DNA of 64,000 nt from Solirubrobacter soli DSM 22325 (GCF_000423665.1 NZ_AUIK01000021.1:185309-249308); one strand, 5' to 3'. Counted from the stretch's first letter, positions 53,420 through 62,870 are shown. Notes: generated by a model from the sequence alone, not told the origin. A program made the numbers and translations.

Positions 53420-56206
53420 ATGCGGAGTGGACGCAGCGCGTTGGCGCTCGCGGCGACGGCGCTCGGCCTGGTCGCCGCGGCCGCGCCGGCGGCGCATGCC
53501 CAGGCGGTCGGGAGTGCCACGGTCGTACCGGTGCAGGTGACCGGCCCGCCGTCTGAGCGGTTGAACCTGGTGATCCTCGGCGACGGCTACACCGCGGGCG
53601 AGATGCAGAAGTTCCGCGACCAGGTGGACAAGCACTTGAACATCCAGTGGAGCATCGAGCCGTATCGCTCCTACCGCGACTACTTCAACGTGTACCGCAT
53701 CGAGGTCGTGTCCGGCGTGTCCGGCATCTCCTGCGACCCCGACGACGGCAACGTCCGGCGCGACACGCCGCTGCACCTGCAGTACGCGGGCACGTGCCCG
53801 GCGGCGTTCGACGCGCGTGGCATCACGTTCGGGACCGGCGGCTCGGCCGCGCTGAATCAGTACGTCGCGATGATCCCCGGCGTCACCACCGCCAACCGGC
53901 AGACGCTGACGCTGGCCAACACGAACACCTACGGTGGCATCGGCGGCGGCGACGCCACGACCTCGGGCGGCAGTCCCCAGGGCCCGCTGATCAGCCCGCA
54001 TGAGCTCGGGCACTCGCTCGGCGGCCTGCAGGACGAGTACCCGTACTCGGCCCGCAACGTCCCCGGCGGGCGCTACACCGGCGGCGAGCCGTCCTCGATC
54101 CACCACACGATCGCCACCGTGCAGCAGATGCTCGACGGCCACCTGAAGTGGTGGCGCTGGCTCGGCGAGGACTCGGAGTCCGGCGGGAAGATCGACCGCT
54201 TCGAGAGCGGCAACCTGTTCTCGTCGAACATCTGGCGCCCGAGCCAGCACTCGATCATGCGCTGGCTGGGCAACCACTACGACCAGGTCGGGCGCGAGCG
54301 GATGACGCAGCGCATCTCGGGTCGCCGGGCGTCGAACGCGATGTCGGTGATCTCGACGCCGCAGGGCAACGTCGGGCCGACCGACGTCGTGTGGCTGGAG
54401 ACCGGCCACCCCGGCTTCCAGCAGCTCGACACCGTCTGGAAGCGCAACGGCACGGAGATCCCGAACACGGCCGACAGCCGCAACCTCGAGCTCTCGAAGG
54501 TGACCGGGCTGACCGCGGGCGACACGATCACGGCGACCGTCGTCGACCCGACCGCGTTCGTCCGCGACCCCGCGGTCCGCGACTCGACCTCGATGACACA
54601 GACGCGGACCTGGACTGTGGGCTCGACGCCGACCGCGCCCGGCACGCCCGGCGCCCCTGTGTTCACCAGCTCGACGCCGACCAACCGGCCCGTGGCGCGC
54701 GACGCCGAGGTGTTCACGGAGACCTCGCACCCGGTCGACCACGTCCTCACCGTCACTTTCAAGCTCGACGGCGTCACCCAGCCGAACCCGGCCAACAGCC
54801 GCAACTTCAAGCTCGCCAACCTGACCGCCGGCGACCACACGCTGAGCGCGACGGTGACCGACCCCAAGGCGCCGGACCTCGGCTCCGACACGCGCACGTG
54901 GACGGTCGACAACAGCGACCCGACGACCACGGCGACGCTCTCGACGCCGCTCAGCTCGCAGCCGCACAACATCTACTTCGAGCAGTTCACGATGGGCATC
55001 ACCGCGCAGGACGAGTCCCCCGGCTACGTCACGCCGGAGTTCCGGCTGGACCACGACGGGTGGTTCAACTACTTCGGCTGGCCGGACGCGTCCGCGGGCA
55101 CGCCGTACCTCTTCACCCCGCGCGGGACGGACATCAAGAACCTGACGTACGGCTCGCTCGGCTCCGGCGGCATGTCCAAGGCGCCGTTCGAGCAGTCCTA
55201 CCCGGACTTCAAGCCCGGCTACGGCACCCACACCGTCGAGCACCACGCGATCGACGCGGCCGGCAACGTCGGCCCGGCGACCGAGTACTCCGCGACGGTG
55301 ATCCCGGGAGCGAAGCCCGCCTGCACGACCACGATCACCGGCGCCCGTGCCGGCAGCGTCGTGGCCGACAGCGGCGTGACGTGCCTGGACAAGGCGCAGG
55401 TCGGCGGCGACGTGATCGTCAAGACCGGCGCCTCCGTGGTCTCCACGGGCAGCTCGATCACCGGGCGCCTCGACGCCGGCGGCGCGAACGCCGTCCAGCT
55501 CATCGATACGACCGTCCTCGGCTCGACGAGCATCGCGAACACGCTCGGCGATGTCACGCTCGTGCACTCCAAGCTCAACGGCGGCGCGAACCTCACCGGC
55601 AACGACAGCGGCACCTACGGCGTCAAGCTCGTCGCCAACACGATCTACGTCGGCCTGACGTGCACGCAGAACAAGGTCGGCGTGTTCGACTTCGGCGCGG
55701 CGAACAGCGTCGGCGGCCCCAAGAGCGGGGACTGCGCGACGCTCACGGGCGAGCCGCCGCTGGTGCAGACGCCGGTCGACGGCGGCGTGGGCGGCAGCGT
55801 CGGGGCGACGCTCTCGCTGTCACTCGGCGCGCCGGCCTCGTTCGGCGCGTTCACGCCGGGGCTGGCGAAGGACTACACCGCGTCGACGACCGCGAACGTG
55901 GTCTCGACCGCCGCCGACGCCGTCCTCAGCGTCGCCGACGCCGGCGTGAACGCCACCGGCCACCTGGTCAACGGCACGTTCGCGCTGCCCCAGGCGCTCC
56001 AGGCCCGCGGCCGCCGCGGCGGCCAGGCCGGCGCGGACTTCGCGGCCGTCGGCGGCGCGCCGCTGAGCCTCGTCACCTGGACGCAGCCCGTGGCGAACGA
56101 CCCGGTCTCGATCGACTTCAAGCAGTCGATCGGCGCGAGCGACGCGCTCCGCACCGGCACGTACGCCAAGACGCTGACGTTCACGCTGTCCACCACGAAC
56201 CCCTAG
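53420..56206 (+). CDS. Secreted M64-family metallopeptidase with Ig-like and C-terminal shared domain
   Basis: 928 aa from ATG 53420 (GGGAGGG upstream). Signal peptide to about residue 28. Catalytic M64 domain about 35-320: LVILGDGYTAGEMQKF is the family start motif, zinc-binding HELGH at H194/E195/H198 with downstream DEY. Residues about 330-650 hold Ig-like or bacterial-adhesin folds (TVWKRNGTEIPNTADSRNLE and TFKLDGVTQPNPANSRNFKL are clearly repeated units). Residues about 650-780 are a parallel-beta-like stretch. Residues about 788-928 are the domain shared with the GH106-like enzyme. Probably cell-surface or released protease. Followed by a strong hairpin terminator. Confidence 0.9.
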   Translation: MRSGRSALALAATALGLVAAAAPAAHAQAVGSATVVPVQVTGPPSERLNLVILGDGYTAGEMQKFRDQVDKHLNIQWSIEPYRSYRDYFNVYRIEVVSGVSGISCDPDDGNVRRDTPLHLQYAGTCPAAFDARGITFGTGGSAALNQYVAMIPGVTTANRQTLTLANTNTYGGIGGGDATTSGGSPQGPLISPHELGHSLGGLQDEYPYSARNVPGGRYTGGEPSSIHHTIATVQQMLDGHLKWWRWLGEDSESGGKIDRFESGNLFSSNIWRPSQHSIMRWLGNHYDQVGRERMTQRISGRRASNAMSVISTPQGNVGPTDVVWLETGHPGFQQLDTVWKRNGTEIPNTADSRNLELSKVTGLTAGDTITATVVDPTAFVRDPAVRDSTSMTQTRTWTVGSTPTAPGTPGAPVFTSSTPTNRPVARDAEVFTETSHPVDHVLTVTFKLDGVTQPNPANSRNFKLANLTAGDHTLSATVTDPKAPDLGSDTRTWTVDNSDPTTTATLSTPLSSQPHNIYFEQFTMGITAQDESPGYVTPEFRLDHDGWFNYFGWPDASAGTPYLFTPRGTDIKNLTYGSLGSGGMSKAPFEQSYPDFKPGYGTHTVEHHAIDAAGNVGPATEYSATVIPGAKPACTTTITGARAGSVVADSGVTCLDKAQVGGDVIVKTGASVVSTGSSITGRLDAGGANAVQLIDTTVLGSTSIANTLGDVTLVHSKLNGGANLTGNDSGTYGVKLVANTIYVGLTCTQNKVGVFDFGAANSVGGPKSGDCATLTGEPPLVQTPVDGGVGGSVGATLSLSLGAPASFGAFTPGLAKDYTASTTANVVSTAADAVLSVADAGVNATGHLVNGTFALPQALQARGRRGGQAGADFAAVGGAPLSLVTWTQPVANDPVSIDFKQSIGASDALRTGTYAKTLTFTLSTTNP

Positions 56207-56214
56207 CCCAGAGG

Positions 56215-56242
56215 GGGTGGGCGCCGTTCGCGGCGCCCACCC
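56215..56242 (+). terminator. Hairpin terminator after the M64 peptidase gene
   Basis: Perfect 12-bp stem GGGTGGGCGCCG / CGGCGCCCACCC with TTCG loop, starting 9 bp after the stop codon at 56206. No T-tract. Confidence 0.85.
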
Positions 56243-56400
56243 GCGCCTGTCCACGACCGTTGACAGCGGTCGCGGCGGTCAGGCCAGTGGCTGCGCGAAA
56301 TTGAGACTACGCGGCGTAGTACCTCCGAGGCGATGTGCTTACTGTGGCGGGCCTAGGGCGGCTCCGGGAGGGGTCGCTGGTTCGAAATTGAGGAGGAGAG

Positions 56401-58059
56401 ATGCGTCGAACGCATCTAGCGGCCTGCGCCGCCGTCTCAGCCTTCGTCGCCGCCGCGCCGGTCGCGGCGGCCAACCCGCCTGACGTCGACTCGACGCGGC
56501 TGGAGCAGTTGGTGACCGTGCAGGGGATCACGGAACATCAGAAGGCGCTGCAGGGCATCGCCGACATGAACGGCGGCACGCGCTACACGCGCACCCCGGG
56601 CTTCACCGCCTCGGCGGCGTACGTGAAGGCGACGCTCGAGAAGGCGGGCTACGACGCCCACTACGAGATGTTCAACATGCCGCAGTGGGTGGAGACGGCG
56701 CCGCCGACGCTGCAGCAGGTCACGCCGACGAACAAGACCTACAAGGCGGGCACCGCCGCCGATGACAACTCGCCGGCGGTCGACTACATCACCTTCGAGC
56801 ACTCGCCGACGAAGACGCTGACCAACGTCAAGGTCGTGCCGACGAACGATGTCACGATCCCGAGCCCGGGCGGGACCACGTCGGGTTGCGAGATGACCGA
56901 CTTCCCGGCGGCGACGAGCGGCGCGGTGGCGCTGATCCAGCGCGGCACGTGCGCGTTCACGCTGAAGCTCCAGAACGCCGTGGCGGCGGGCGCGGTCGGC
57001 GTGATCCTGTTCAACGAGGGCGACACGGCGGGCCGCAGCAACGCGCTGTTCCGCTCGGCGGACCCCGGCTACTCGATCCCGGCCGTGCTCTCGAGCACCG
57101 CCGTGGGCACGGAGCTCTACAACGCCTTCAAGGCCGGCCAGAACCCGACGGTCAACCTGACGACCAACGGCGTCGACCAGCAGAAGCTCTACCCCAACGT
57201 CGTGGCCGAGACCCCGAAGGGCGACCCGAATCACATGGTCCTGCTCGGCGCGCACCTGGACTCGGTCCCCGCGGGCCCGGGCATCAACGACGACGGCTCG
57301 GGCACCTCGTTCCAGCTCGAACTCGCCGAGCAGCTCGCCAAGCCGGGCACGCCGCCGCGGAACAAGATCCGCTTCCTGTGGTTCGGCGGTGAGGAGGACG
57401 GCCTGGTCGGCTCCCAGTACTACGCCGCCCACATGTCCGCCGCCGACGTCGCGCGCACCGACATGATGCTCGACACCGACATGATCGCCTCGCCGAACTT
57501 CGCCCGGCTCGTCTACGACGGCGACGGCTCGACGTTCGGGTCCGAGGTCTCAGGGCCTCCCGGGTCCGGCACGGTCGAGAAGGTCCTGACCGACTACTGG
57601 GCCAAGCGCGGCATGGTGAGCGAGCCGATCCCGTTCGACGGCCGCTCGGACTACGTCGGCTTCGTCAACCGTGGCATCCCGGCCGGTGGCGTGTTCGCCG
57701 GCGCCGAGGCGCCGAAGACCGCGGAGCAGGTCGCCCGGTACGGCGGCGTGCAGGGCGAACAGCTCGATCCGTGTTACCACGAGGCCTGTGACACCTACCC
57801 GACGGTCACCGGTCAGCCGCCCGCCTCGACCATGAACACGTTCGCGACGAACCCCGTGCTCGCGCAGCAGCAGGCCGACAGCCTGCGGGGCAACGCCCTG
57901 CGCTCGCTCGAGCAGTTCAAGGGCACGCTCGTGCACGCCGTCTGGTACTTCGCCCGCGTCAAGGACGCGCTTCCGGCGAAGGCCACGACCGCGACGGCCA
58001 AGAAGGCCAAGGCCCGGCACTTCAAGTACCAGGGCCACCAGCGCGCTCGCACGCGCTGA
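56401..58059 (+). CDS. Secreted M28-family aminopeptidase with PA domain
   Basis: 552 aa; GAGGAGAG directly upstream of ATG 56401. Signal peptide about 1-23. PA domain about 130-260 (GAVALIQRGTCAFTLKLQNA; VGVILFNEGD). M28 catalytic domain about 270-500: HLDSVPAGPGINDDGSGTSF gives zinc ligands His and Asp, FGGEEDGLVGS the catalytic and bridging Glu pair, DTDMI the next Asp, CYHEACDTYP the last His. The two cysteines in this motif probably form a disulfide. Resembles Streptomyces-type aminopeptidases that remove N-terminal residues from peptides released by proteases such as the M64 and S8 enzymes here. The C-terminus is basic (RARTR). Confidence 0.95.
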   Translation: MRRTHLAACAAVSAFVAAAPVAAANPPDVDSTRLEQLVTVQGITEHQKALQGIADMNGGTRYTRTPGFTASAAYVKATLEKAGYDAHYEMFNMPQWVETAPPTLQQVTPTNKTYKAGTAADDNSPAVDYITFEHSPTKTLTNVKVVPTNDVTIPSPGGTTSGCEMTDFPAATSGAVALIQRGTCAFTLKLQNAVAAGAVGVILFNEGDTAGRSNALFRSADPGYSIPAVLSSTAVGTELYNAFKAGQNPTVNLTTNGVDQQKLYPNVVAETPKGDPNHMVLLGAHLDSVPAGPGINDDGSGTSFQLELAEQLAKPGTPPRNKIRFLWFGGEEDGLVGSQYYAAHMSAADVARTDMMLDTDMIASPNFARLVYDGDGSTFGSEVSGPPGSGTVEKVLTDYWAKRGMVSEPIPFDGRSDYVGFVNRGIPAGGVFAGAEAPKTAEQVARYGGVQGEQLDPCYHEACDTYPTVTGQPPASTMNTFATNPVLAQQQADSLRGNALRSLEQFKGTLVHAVWYFARVKDALPAKATTATAKKAKARHFKYQGHQRARTR

Positions 58060-58071
58060 CGCTCCGCGACT

Positions 58072-58099
58072 CGCCGCCCTGGACTTCGCCAGGGCGGCG
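58072..58099 (+). terminator. Hairpin terminator after the M28 peptidase gene
   Basis: Perfect 11-bp stem CGCCGCCCTGG / CCAGGGCGGCG with loop ACTTCG, 12 bp after the stop codon. No T-tract. Confidence 0.85.
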
Positions 58100-58130
58100 C
58101 GTTGCCCGCCGCGCGCTTTATCGTGGCCGC

Positions 58131-59402
58131 ATGTCGGCGGTTCCGCGGACAACCGAGATCGCGGTCATCGGCGCCGGTGCCATCGGTGCCTCGGTCGCGC
58201 TGCAGCTCGCCCTCGCCGGGCGCGAGGTCCTGCTGCTCGACCGCGGCGAGGTCGGCCGCGGGGCGTCCGCCGGAACCGCCTGCCTGCTCACCGCCAGCCA
58301 CGCCGAGCGTCTCGCCAACCCGCACGCCCTGCTCGAGGGCCTGCGGTTCCTGGCCGATCCCGAAGGCCCGCTGGCGATCCGCCCGCAGCCGCGGCTGTTG
58401 CCGTGGCTGACGCGCTTCGCGGCCGCCGCCGTCCGCTCGCGTGCCGCGCACGCCGGGTCGGCGCTGCTGCAACGCGCGGCGGTCGAGAGCCTGGCGCTGC
58501 ACCGCGAGTGGAACGAGCGTCACGAGACCGGCATGGTCGAGGCGGGCCTGCTGAACGTGTGGGCGTCCGAGGCGGGCGGCGAGCAGGCCCGTCGCTGGGC
58601 GCGGGAGCACCGCGCGGCCGGGATCGAGGTGCAGCTGCTCGACGCCGACGAGATCCGCGAGCTCGAGCCGCTCGTGCGCGGCGCGCGCCACGGCTCGCTC
58701 TATCCGGGCGACGCGCATGTCGACTCGCTCGGCTTCACCGAGGCCGTCGCGCGCGCCGCCCAGCGTGCCGGTGCCCGCCTGGCCACCGGTGTGGACACGA
58801 TCCGCATCGTGCCGGGGCCGACCGGCGTGCGCCTGGACACCACGAGCGGTGCCATCCACGCCTCCCAGGTCGTGATCGCGACCGGTGTGTGGTCCGAGCG
58901 CCTGGCACGGGACGCGGGCGTCGAGCTGCCGATGTGCGCGGCGAAGGGCTACCACGTCGAGTATCAGGCCACGGCCACGCCCGGCCGCCCGGTCTACCTG
59001 GGCGAGACCCGGGTCGTGGCGACGCCGCTGGAGGGACGGATCCGCCTGGCCGGCACGCTCGAGTTCGGCAGCGATCCCGACGCGGTCGACTACCGCCGCA
59101 TCGATGCCATCCAGCGGTTCGGCGCCGAACGCCTGAGCGGCATCGACGGCGCTACGCCGACGTCGGTCTGGCGCGGGCCCAGGCCCGTGACGGCCGACGG
59201 CATGCCGATGGTCGGCCGCTCGCCCGCGCACGAGAACGTGATCATCGCCGCCGGCCACGCCATGCTCGGGATCACCCTGGCACCGGTCACCGCGGCCTGG
59301 GTCGAGCGGCTCGCCCGCGGCGAGGATCTCGACGCCGCGCTGGAGCCGCTCGCTCCCGGCCGGTTCCGCCGCGTCACGCTCCGCCGTCGACGTCGAGGGT
59401 GA
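58131..59402 (+). CDS. DadA-like FAD-dependent amino acid oxidase/dehydrogenase
   Basis: 423 aa. Rossmann FAD motif EIAVIGAGAIGASVALQLALAG at the N-terminus, with RGASAGTACLLTASHAERLA as the substrate-side loop. GVWSERLARDAGVELPMCAAKGYHVEY is typical of the DAO superfamily (D-amino acid dehydrogenase or glycine oxidase), and the C-terminal GHAMLGITLAPVTAAWVERLA the second FAD contact. Likely oxidises a D-amino acid or secondary amine and passes electrons to quinone or oxygen. The last 29 bp overlap the convergent sensor-kinase gene. No transporter or racemase adjacent, so the substrate is open. Confidence 0.9.
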   Translation: MSAVPRTTEIAVIGAGAIGASVALQLALAGREVLLLDRGEVGRGASAGTACLLTASHAERLANPHALLEGLRFLADPEGPLAIRPQPRLLPWLTRFAAAAVRSRAAHAGSALLQRAAVESLALHREWNERHETGMVEAGLLNVWASEAGGEQARRWAREHRAAGIEVQLLDADEIRELEPLVRGARHGSLYPGDAHVDSLGFTEAVARAAQRAGARLATGVDTIRIVPGPTGVRLDTTSGAIHASQVVIATGVWSERLARDAGVELPMCAAKGYHVEYQATATPGRPVYLGETRVVATPLEGRIRLAGTLEFGSDPDAVDYRRIDAIQRFGAERLSGIDGATPTSVWRGPRPVTADGMPMVGRSPAHENVIIAAGHAMLGITLAPVTAAWVERLARGEDLDAALEPLAPGRFRRVTLRRRRRG

Positions 59403-60504
59403 ACACGAACGCGCTGTCCGGGCCGACGACGAGCGCTCCTCCGTCCTCCTCGATCAGCTCGCGCGCGATCGCGAGTCCCAGCCCGGCCCCGCCCCGCCCG
59501 CGGGCGGCGTCCAGGCGCGCGAAGCGCTCGAAGACGCGCTCGCGCTCGAACGCAGGGATGCCGGGTCCCGCGTCGGCGATCCGCAGCTCGCCCGGCGCGA
59601 TCGCGATCGTGACCGGAGCGGACCCGTGCTTGATCGCGTTCTCCACGACGTTGTGCAGCGCCTGGCGGAGATGGCTCCGATCCGCCAGCGCGTCGCCGTC
59701 GCCTGTCACCTCGATCGCGCCGTCTCGCGGTTGGAGCGACGCGACGACCTCCCCCGCCAGCTCGCGCAGCCCGACCGGCTCGCGGCGCGAGACGACCGCG
59801 CCCGCGTCGAGGCGGGCGAGCGCCAACAGGTCCGCGGTGATCTTGGAGAGGCGGTCGGTCTCCTCGCGCACGCTTTCCAGCACCTCGATCGACGGTTCCC
59901 CGGCGTCGAGCGCGACGTCGAGCTCGGCGCGCATCGCCGCGAGCGGGGAGCGCAGCTCGTGCGAGGCGTCGGCGACGAGCCGCTCGCGTTGCTCCACCTC
60001 GCCGGCGAGGCGGAGCAGGGCCGCGTCCAGCGGGCGCAGCGCCTTGCCGGCGAGCCACCAGCCGCCGGCGGCCGCGATCAGCAGCGCGGCGGGACCGGCG
60101 ATCGCGATCAGGGTCAGGACCCGGTCGGACGCGTCCTGGCTCCCGTCCAGCGACTGGGCGACGACGGCGAGCCGGCCGTCGCCGATCGCGTCGGCCCGCA
60201 CGCGGTAGTCCTCGTCGGCCAGGCGGCGCGAGTACGGCCCACCGGGCGCGAGCGCGAGCGGCGTCGCGGCGAGCGCGCCGCGGTGCGCGACGACGCGCCC
60301 GCCCACGACCACCTGCGCGGCGCTGACGGCGGTCGCATCGACGTCCCCGCCCCTGCGGAGCTGTGCCGCGGCGCCGGACAGCGTGCGGTCGACGGCACCC
60401 GTGAGGCCGAGGTTGAGCCGGCCGACCACGAACGCCGCCAGCGCGACGACGATGAGCGTGAGCAGCGCCATGTACCAGACGGTGAGGCGGGTGCGCAGGC
60501 TCAC
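59374..60504 (-). CDS. Sensor histidine kinase of an OmpR-type system
   Basis: 376 aa from GTG 60504, overlapping the regulator stop (GTGA). Helix 1 about 7-29 (WYMALLTLIVVALAAFVVG), extracytoplasmic sensor about 30-125, helix 2 about 127-150 (LIAIAGPAALLIAAAGGWWL), a HAMP-like segment, HisKA with DASHELRSPLAAMRAEL. The ATPase domain follows (NVVENAIKHG, DAGPGIP, GGAGLGLAIARELI). It resembles small actinobacterial kinases paired with PepSY proteins, as here. The signal is unknown. Confidence 0.92.
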   Translation of the reverse strand: MSLRTRLTVWYMALLTLIVVALAAFVVGRLNLGLTGAVDRTLSGAAAQLRRGGDVDATAVSAAQVVVGGRVVAHRGALAATPLALAPGGPYSRRLADEDYRVRADAIGDGRLAVVAQSLDGSQDASDRVLTLIAIAGPAALLIAAAGGWWLAGKALRPLDAALLRLAGEVEQRERLVADASHELRSPLAAMRAELDVALDAGEPSIEVLESVREETDRLSKITADLLALARLDAGAVVSRREPVGLRELAGEVVASLQPRDGAIEVTGDGDALADRSHLRQALHNVVENAIKHGSAPVTIAIAPGELRIADAGPGIPAFERERVFERFARLDAARGRGGAGLGLAIARELIEEDGGALVVGPDSAFVFTLDVDGGA

Positions 60505-61160
60505 GCCGTCTCCAGCCGGAACCCGACGCCGCGCACCGTGGCGATCAGCGGTGCCCCGAGCTTGCGCCGGAGGTAGCCGATGTAGACGTCGACGACGTTC
60601 GTCGAGCCGTCGAAGTTCTCGTCCCACACGTGCTCGATCAGCGCGGTGCGGGTGACCACCTCACCGGGGTGTCGCGCGAGGTACTCGAGCACCGCGAACT
60701 CGCGGGCGGTGAGGTCGACGACACGATCGTGGAGCGTGACCACGCGCGTCGCCGGGTCGACGACGAGCGGTCCGGTGCGCAGGGCCGATTCGCGCTGGGT
60801 CGGCCCGCGCCGCAGCAGCGCCCGCATGCGGGCGAGCAGCTCGCCGAAGTCGAACGGCTTCGGCAGGTAGTCGTCGGCACCCGCGTCGAGGCCCCGGATC
60901 CGGTCGTGCACGGCGTCGCGGGCCGTGAGCATCAGCACCGGCACCGCGTCGCCGCGCTCGCGCAACGAGCGGCAGACCTTGAAGCCGTCGCCGCCGGGAA
61001 GCATCACGTCCAGCAGGACGACGTCGTACTCGTACACCGCGGCGCGCAGCAGCGCCCCGTCGGCGTCTCCCGCCACGTCGACGGCGTACGCGTGCCGCCG
61101 CAGGCCCTTCGCGAGAGCCTGCGCGAGCTTCGCGTCGTCGTCGACGAGCAGGACGCGCAT
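60501..61160 (-). CDS. OmpR/PhoB-family response regulator
   Basis: 219 aa. Receiver domain 1-115: RVLLVDDDAKLAQAL acidic pocket, phospho-Asp in VVLLDVMLPGGDG, KPFDFGELLARMRALLRR. Winged-helix domain 125-219: LTAREFAVLEYLARHPGEVV, then TNVVDVYIGYLRRKLGAP. First gene of the regulator-kinase pair; 24 bp downstream of the PepSY gene stop. Candidate binding sites are the TCAG direct repeats at 61550-61568 and 62871-62889. Confidence 0.95.
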   Translation of the reverse strand: MRVLLVDDDAKLAQALAKGLRRHAYAVDVAGDADGALLRAAVYEYDVVLLDVMLPGGDGFKVCRSLRERGDAVPVLMLTARDAVHDRIRGLDAGADDYLPKPFDFGELLARMRALLRRGPTQRESALRTGPLVVDPATRVVTLHDRVVDLTAREFAVLEYLARHPGEVVTRTALIEHVWDENFDGSTNVVDVYIGYLRRKLGAPLIATVRGVGFRLETA

Positions 61161-61184
61161 CGTCAGGTATGGATGGTGTCAGCG

Positions 61185-61490
61185 TCAGTCGTCGGCGTCG
61201 ACCGCGACGACGTCGCCGGTGCGAGCGTCGACCTTGACGTCCTTGGAGCCGACGTCGACGTTGTAGACCAGCGCCCCGTTGCGGTGCTCGAGGTCGATCT
61301 CGTCGAGCGCTCCTGAGGCCACCGCACGCGCGGCGGCGATGGCCTGGCCTTCGCTGATGTCCGCCTGCCCGGCGAGGTCCTTGCCGTCGTCGAGTCGGGA
61401 GGGGCTGTCCGCGCCCGCGAAGGCCGCGGCGCCACCCGCGAACGTGACGGTCGCCGCTACGGCGGCGACGATGAGGTGTGTGCGTCTCAT
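61185..61490 (-). CDS. Secreted PepSY-domain protein
   Basis: 101 aa. Signal peptide LIVAAVAATVTFAGGAAAFA, then one PepSY domain: DISEGQAIAAARAVASGALD, then EIDLEHRNGALVYNVDV and DVKVDARTGDVVAVDADD. PepSY proteins inhibit or sense proteases or metals outside the membrane. Position directly upstream of the regulator-kinase pair on the same strand makes it the probable ligand-sensing or feedback partner of the kinase. Acidic C-terminus (VDADD) could bind divalent cations. Confidence 0.9.
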   Translation of the reverse strand: MRRTHLIVAAVAATVTFAGGAAAFAGADSPSRLDDGKDLAGQADISEGQAIAAARAVASGALDEIDLEHRNGALVYNVDVGSKDVKVDARTGDVVAVDADD

Positions 61491-61549
61491 GGCCGCGAGT
61501 ATGGGCGACGCGGTCTAAGACGACTTTGAGAGCCGATGTCAGCGCAGGC

Positions 61550-61568
61550 GTTCAGGCGGCCGTCAGGT
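61550..61568 (+). promoter_or_regulatory. TCAG direct-repeat regulator box 1
   Basis: GTTCAGGCGGCCGTCAGGT: two TCAG words exactly 11 bp apart, with a third TCAG 13 bp upstream. It ends 21 bp before the small ORF at 61590 and lies 60 bp upstream of the divergent PepSY gene. Spacing of one helical turn fits an OmpR-family dimer. Confidence 0.6.
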
Positions 61569-61589
61569 GGCCGGGCCCACACTGACGCC

Positions 61590-61682
61590 ATGAGCATCGA
61601 TCCTGGCGCCGTGATCTTCGCGCTCGCGGTGGTGATCATCGTCGAGTACTGGCGCCGGGGCCGCTGGCCCAGGCGCCGCTGA
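61590..61682 (+). CDS. Candidate 30-residue membrane peptide
   Basis: ATG 61590, 30 codons: MSIDPGAVIFALAVVIIVEY, then WRRGRWPRRR and stop. One hydrophobic helix followed by a strongly basic tail, the layout of a small regulatory membrane peptide. It lies downstream of regulator box 1 with the same spacing and the same CACRCTGAnGCC block as dedA has to box 2. The 3' half overlaps the convergent YbhN-type gene. No clear ribosome-binding site, so translation would be leaderless. Confidence 0.4.
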   Translation: MSIDPGAVIFALAVVIIVEYWRRGRWPRRR

Positions 61683-62580
61683 GCTCGACCGCCGCCGCCG
61701 GCACGCCGAGCGCCACGGCGGTCACGATCTCGACGCCTTGGAGCAGGACCCCGTAGGCCAGGCCGTCACCGGCCGCGACGCCCGCCGTGGCCAGCACCGC
61801 GACGCACGCGGCCTGGAAGACGCCGATGTTCGACGGCGTGACCGGGACCGCGGCGGTGACATTGACCGCGAACAGCACAGCCGCCGCGGTCGCCAGCGGT
61901 GCCGCCACGTGCAGGTGCAGCGCGAACAACAGCGCGTAGGCCGCGAACGCCTGCAGTCCCCACGCCGCGAACTGCAGCGTCGAGACGGCGGCGCCGAGGC
62001 GGGCGCGGCGGAACACCGCAAGGCCCGAACGCAGCGCGGCGAGTTGCCGGGCCGCCCAACCCCGGCGGACGAATTGCGCCCAGAAGAGCACCGAGATGAC
62101 GAGCGCCACCGGGCCCGCGACGACGATCAGGACCGCTTTCGGCGGTTCGCCGGACAGCGTCGTCGGGACCGCGATCGCGGCGAGCGCCACGAGCGCGACG
62201 ACGTTGAGCACGGTCTGTGACAACACGGTCCCGGCGACGGTCGCGAACGGGTTGCGGTGGGCGAGCCGGCGGCTCACGAGCCATGTCCGCACCCCTTCGC
62301 CGACCCGACCGGGCGCGACCGCGGAGGCGAGCACGCCGATCATCGTCGCGCGGATGACGCCTCCGACCGGCACGGAGACGCCGGGAAGGGCTCCGCGCAG
62401 CGTGCCCAGCCACGCGAGCGAGCGGAGCATCATCGACGCGCAGTTGAGCGCGAGCGCGGCCGCCACCCAGATCGGCGCCGCGGTCTTGAGCACGCTGAGG
62501 TCGAGTCGCGAGCAGGCCACGGCGGTCGCGCCCACCGCCACCAGCGCGGCGGCCCCGTATGCGATGTGCTGCGGCCGCAC
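61636..62580 (-). CDS. YbhN/UPF0104-type integral membrane protein (lysylphosphatidylglycerol synthase TM-region family)
   Basis: 314 aa, about eight membrane helices (IAYGAAALVAVGATAVACSR; VLNVVALVALAAIAVPTTL; ATAAAVLFAVNVTAAVPVTP). The conserved loop VAPGRVGEGVRTWLVSRRL (about 90-110) and PVTPSNIGVFQAACVAVLA (about 250) are the family signatures of the flippase-like part of MprF. No aminoacyl-transferase domain. May move a lipid across the membrane; adjacency to dedA and uppP fits a role in envelope lipid carriers, which is inference. Confidence 0.88.
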   Translation of the reverse strand: MRPQHIAYGAAALVAVGATAVACSRLDLSVLKTAAPIWVAAALALNCASMMLRSLAWLGTLRGALPGVSVPVGGVIRATMIGVLASAVAPGRVGEGVRTWLVSRRLAHRNPFATVAGTVLSQTVLNVVALVALAAIAVPTTLSGEPPKAVLIVVAGPVALVISVLFWAQFVRRGWAARQLAALRSGLAVFRRARLGAAVSTLQFAAWGLQAFAAYALLFALHLHVAAPLATAAAVLFAVNVTAAVPVTPSNIGVFQAACVAVLATAGVAAGDGLAYGVLLQGVEIVTAVALGVPAAAVELSGAWASGPGASTRR

Positions 62581-62626
62581 AAGGCGGTTGTACCGCCGCG
62601 CGGATGACTCCCACCTGAACGCGGTG

Positions 62627-62827
62627 TCAGGTCGCCGAGAGCCGTGCGGCGCGGTCGCGGGTGAAGTAGTGCGTGCTCGCCATCAGGTGGAACTCGAGCA
62701 CGGCGTCCGACTCGGTGACGACGACGACCGACCGGCCGTCGTCCTCGATGCGCTCCACCGTCCCGGTCTCCGTCGACGCCAGGTAGTGGACGGTGACCTC
62801 AGCGCCCTCGCTCAGGTTCAAGCGCAT
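62627..62827 (-). CDS. Small conserved hypothetical protein
   Basis: 66 aa: MRLNLSEGAEVTVHYLASTE, then TGTVERIEDDGRSVVVVTESD and VLEFHLMASTHYFTRDRAAR. Beta-barrel-like small soluble protein, possibly SH3- or Tudor-like. Divergent from dedA with 86 bp between starts, a region that includes regulator box 2. No family recognised, but composition and start are convincing. Confidence 0.7.
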   Translation of the reverse strand: MRLNLSEGAEVTVHYLASTETGTVERIEDDGRSVVVVTESDAVLEFHLMASTHYFTRDRAARLSAT

Positions 62828-62870
62828 CGCCCCGAAGCGTACGCGCCGCGCGCCCGCGCCCGTCGTGCCC

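Noticed and set aside
56370..56395. GGTTCGAAATTG upstream of the M28 gene
   Set aside because: No cloverleaf can be built; it is in the 5' untranslated region next to a strong ribosome site.
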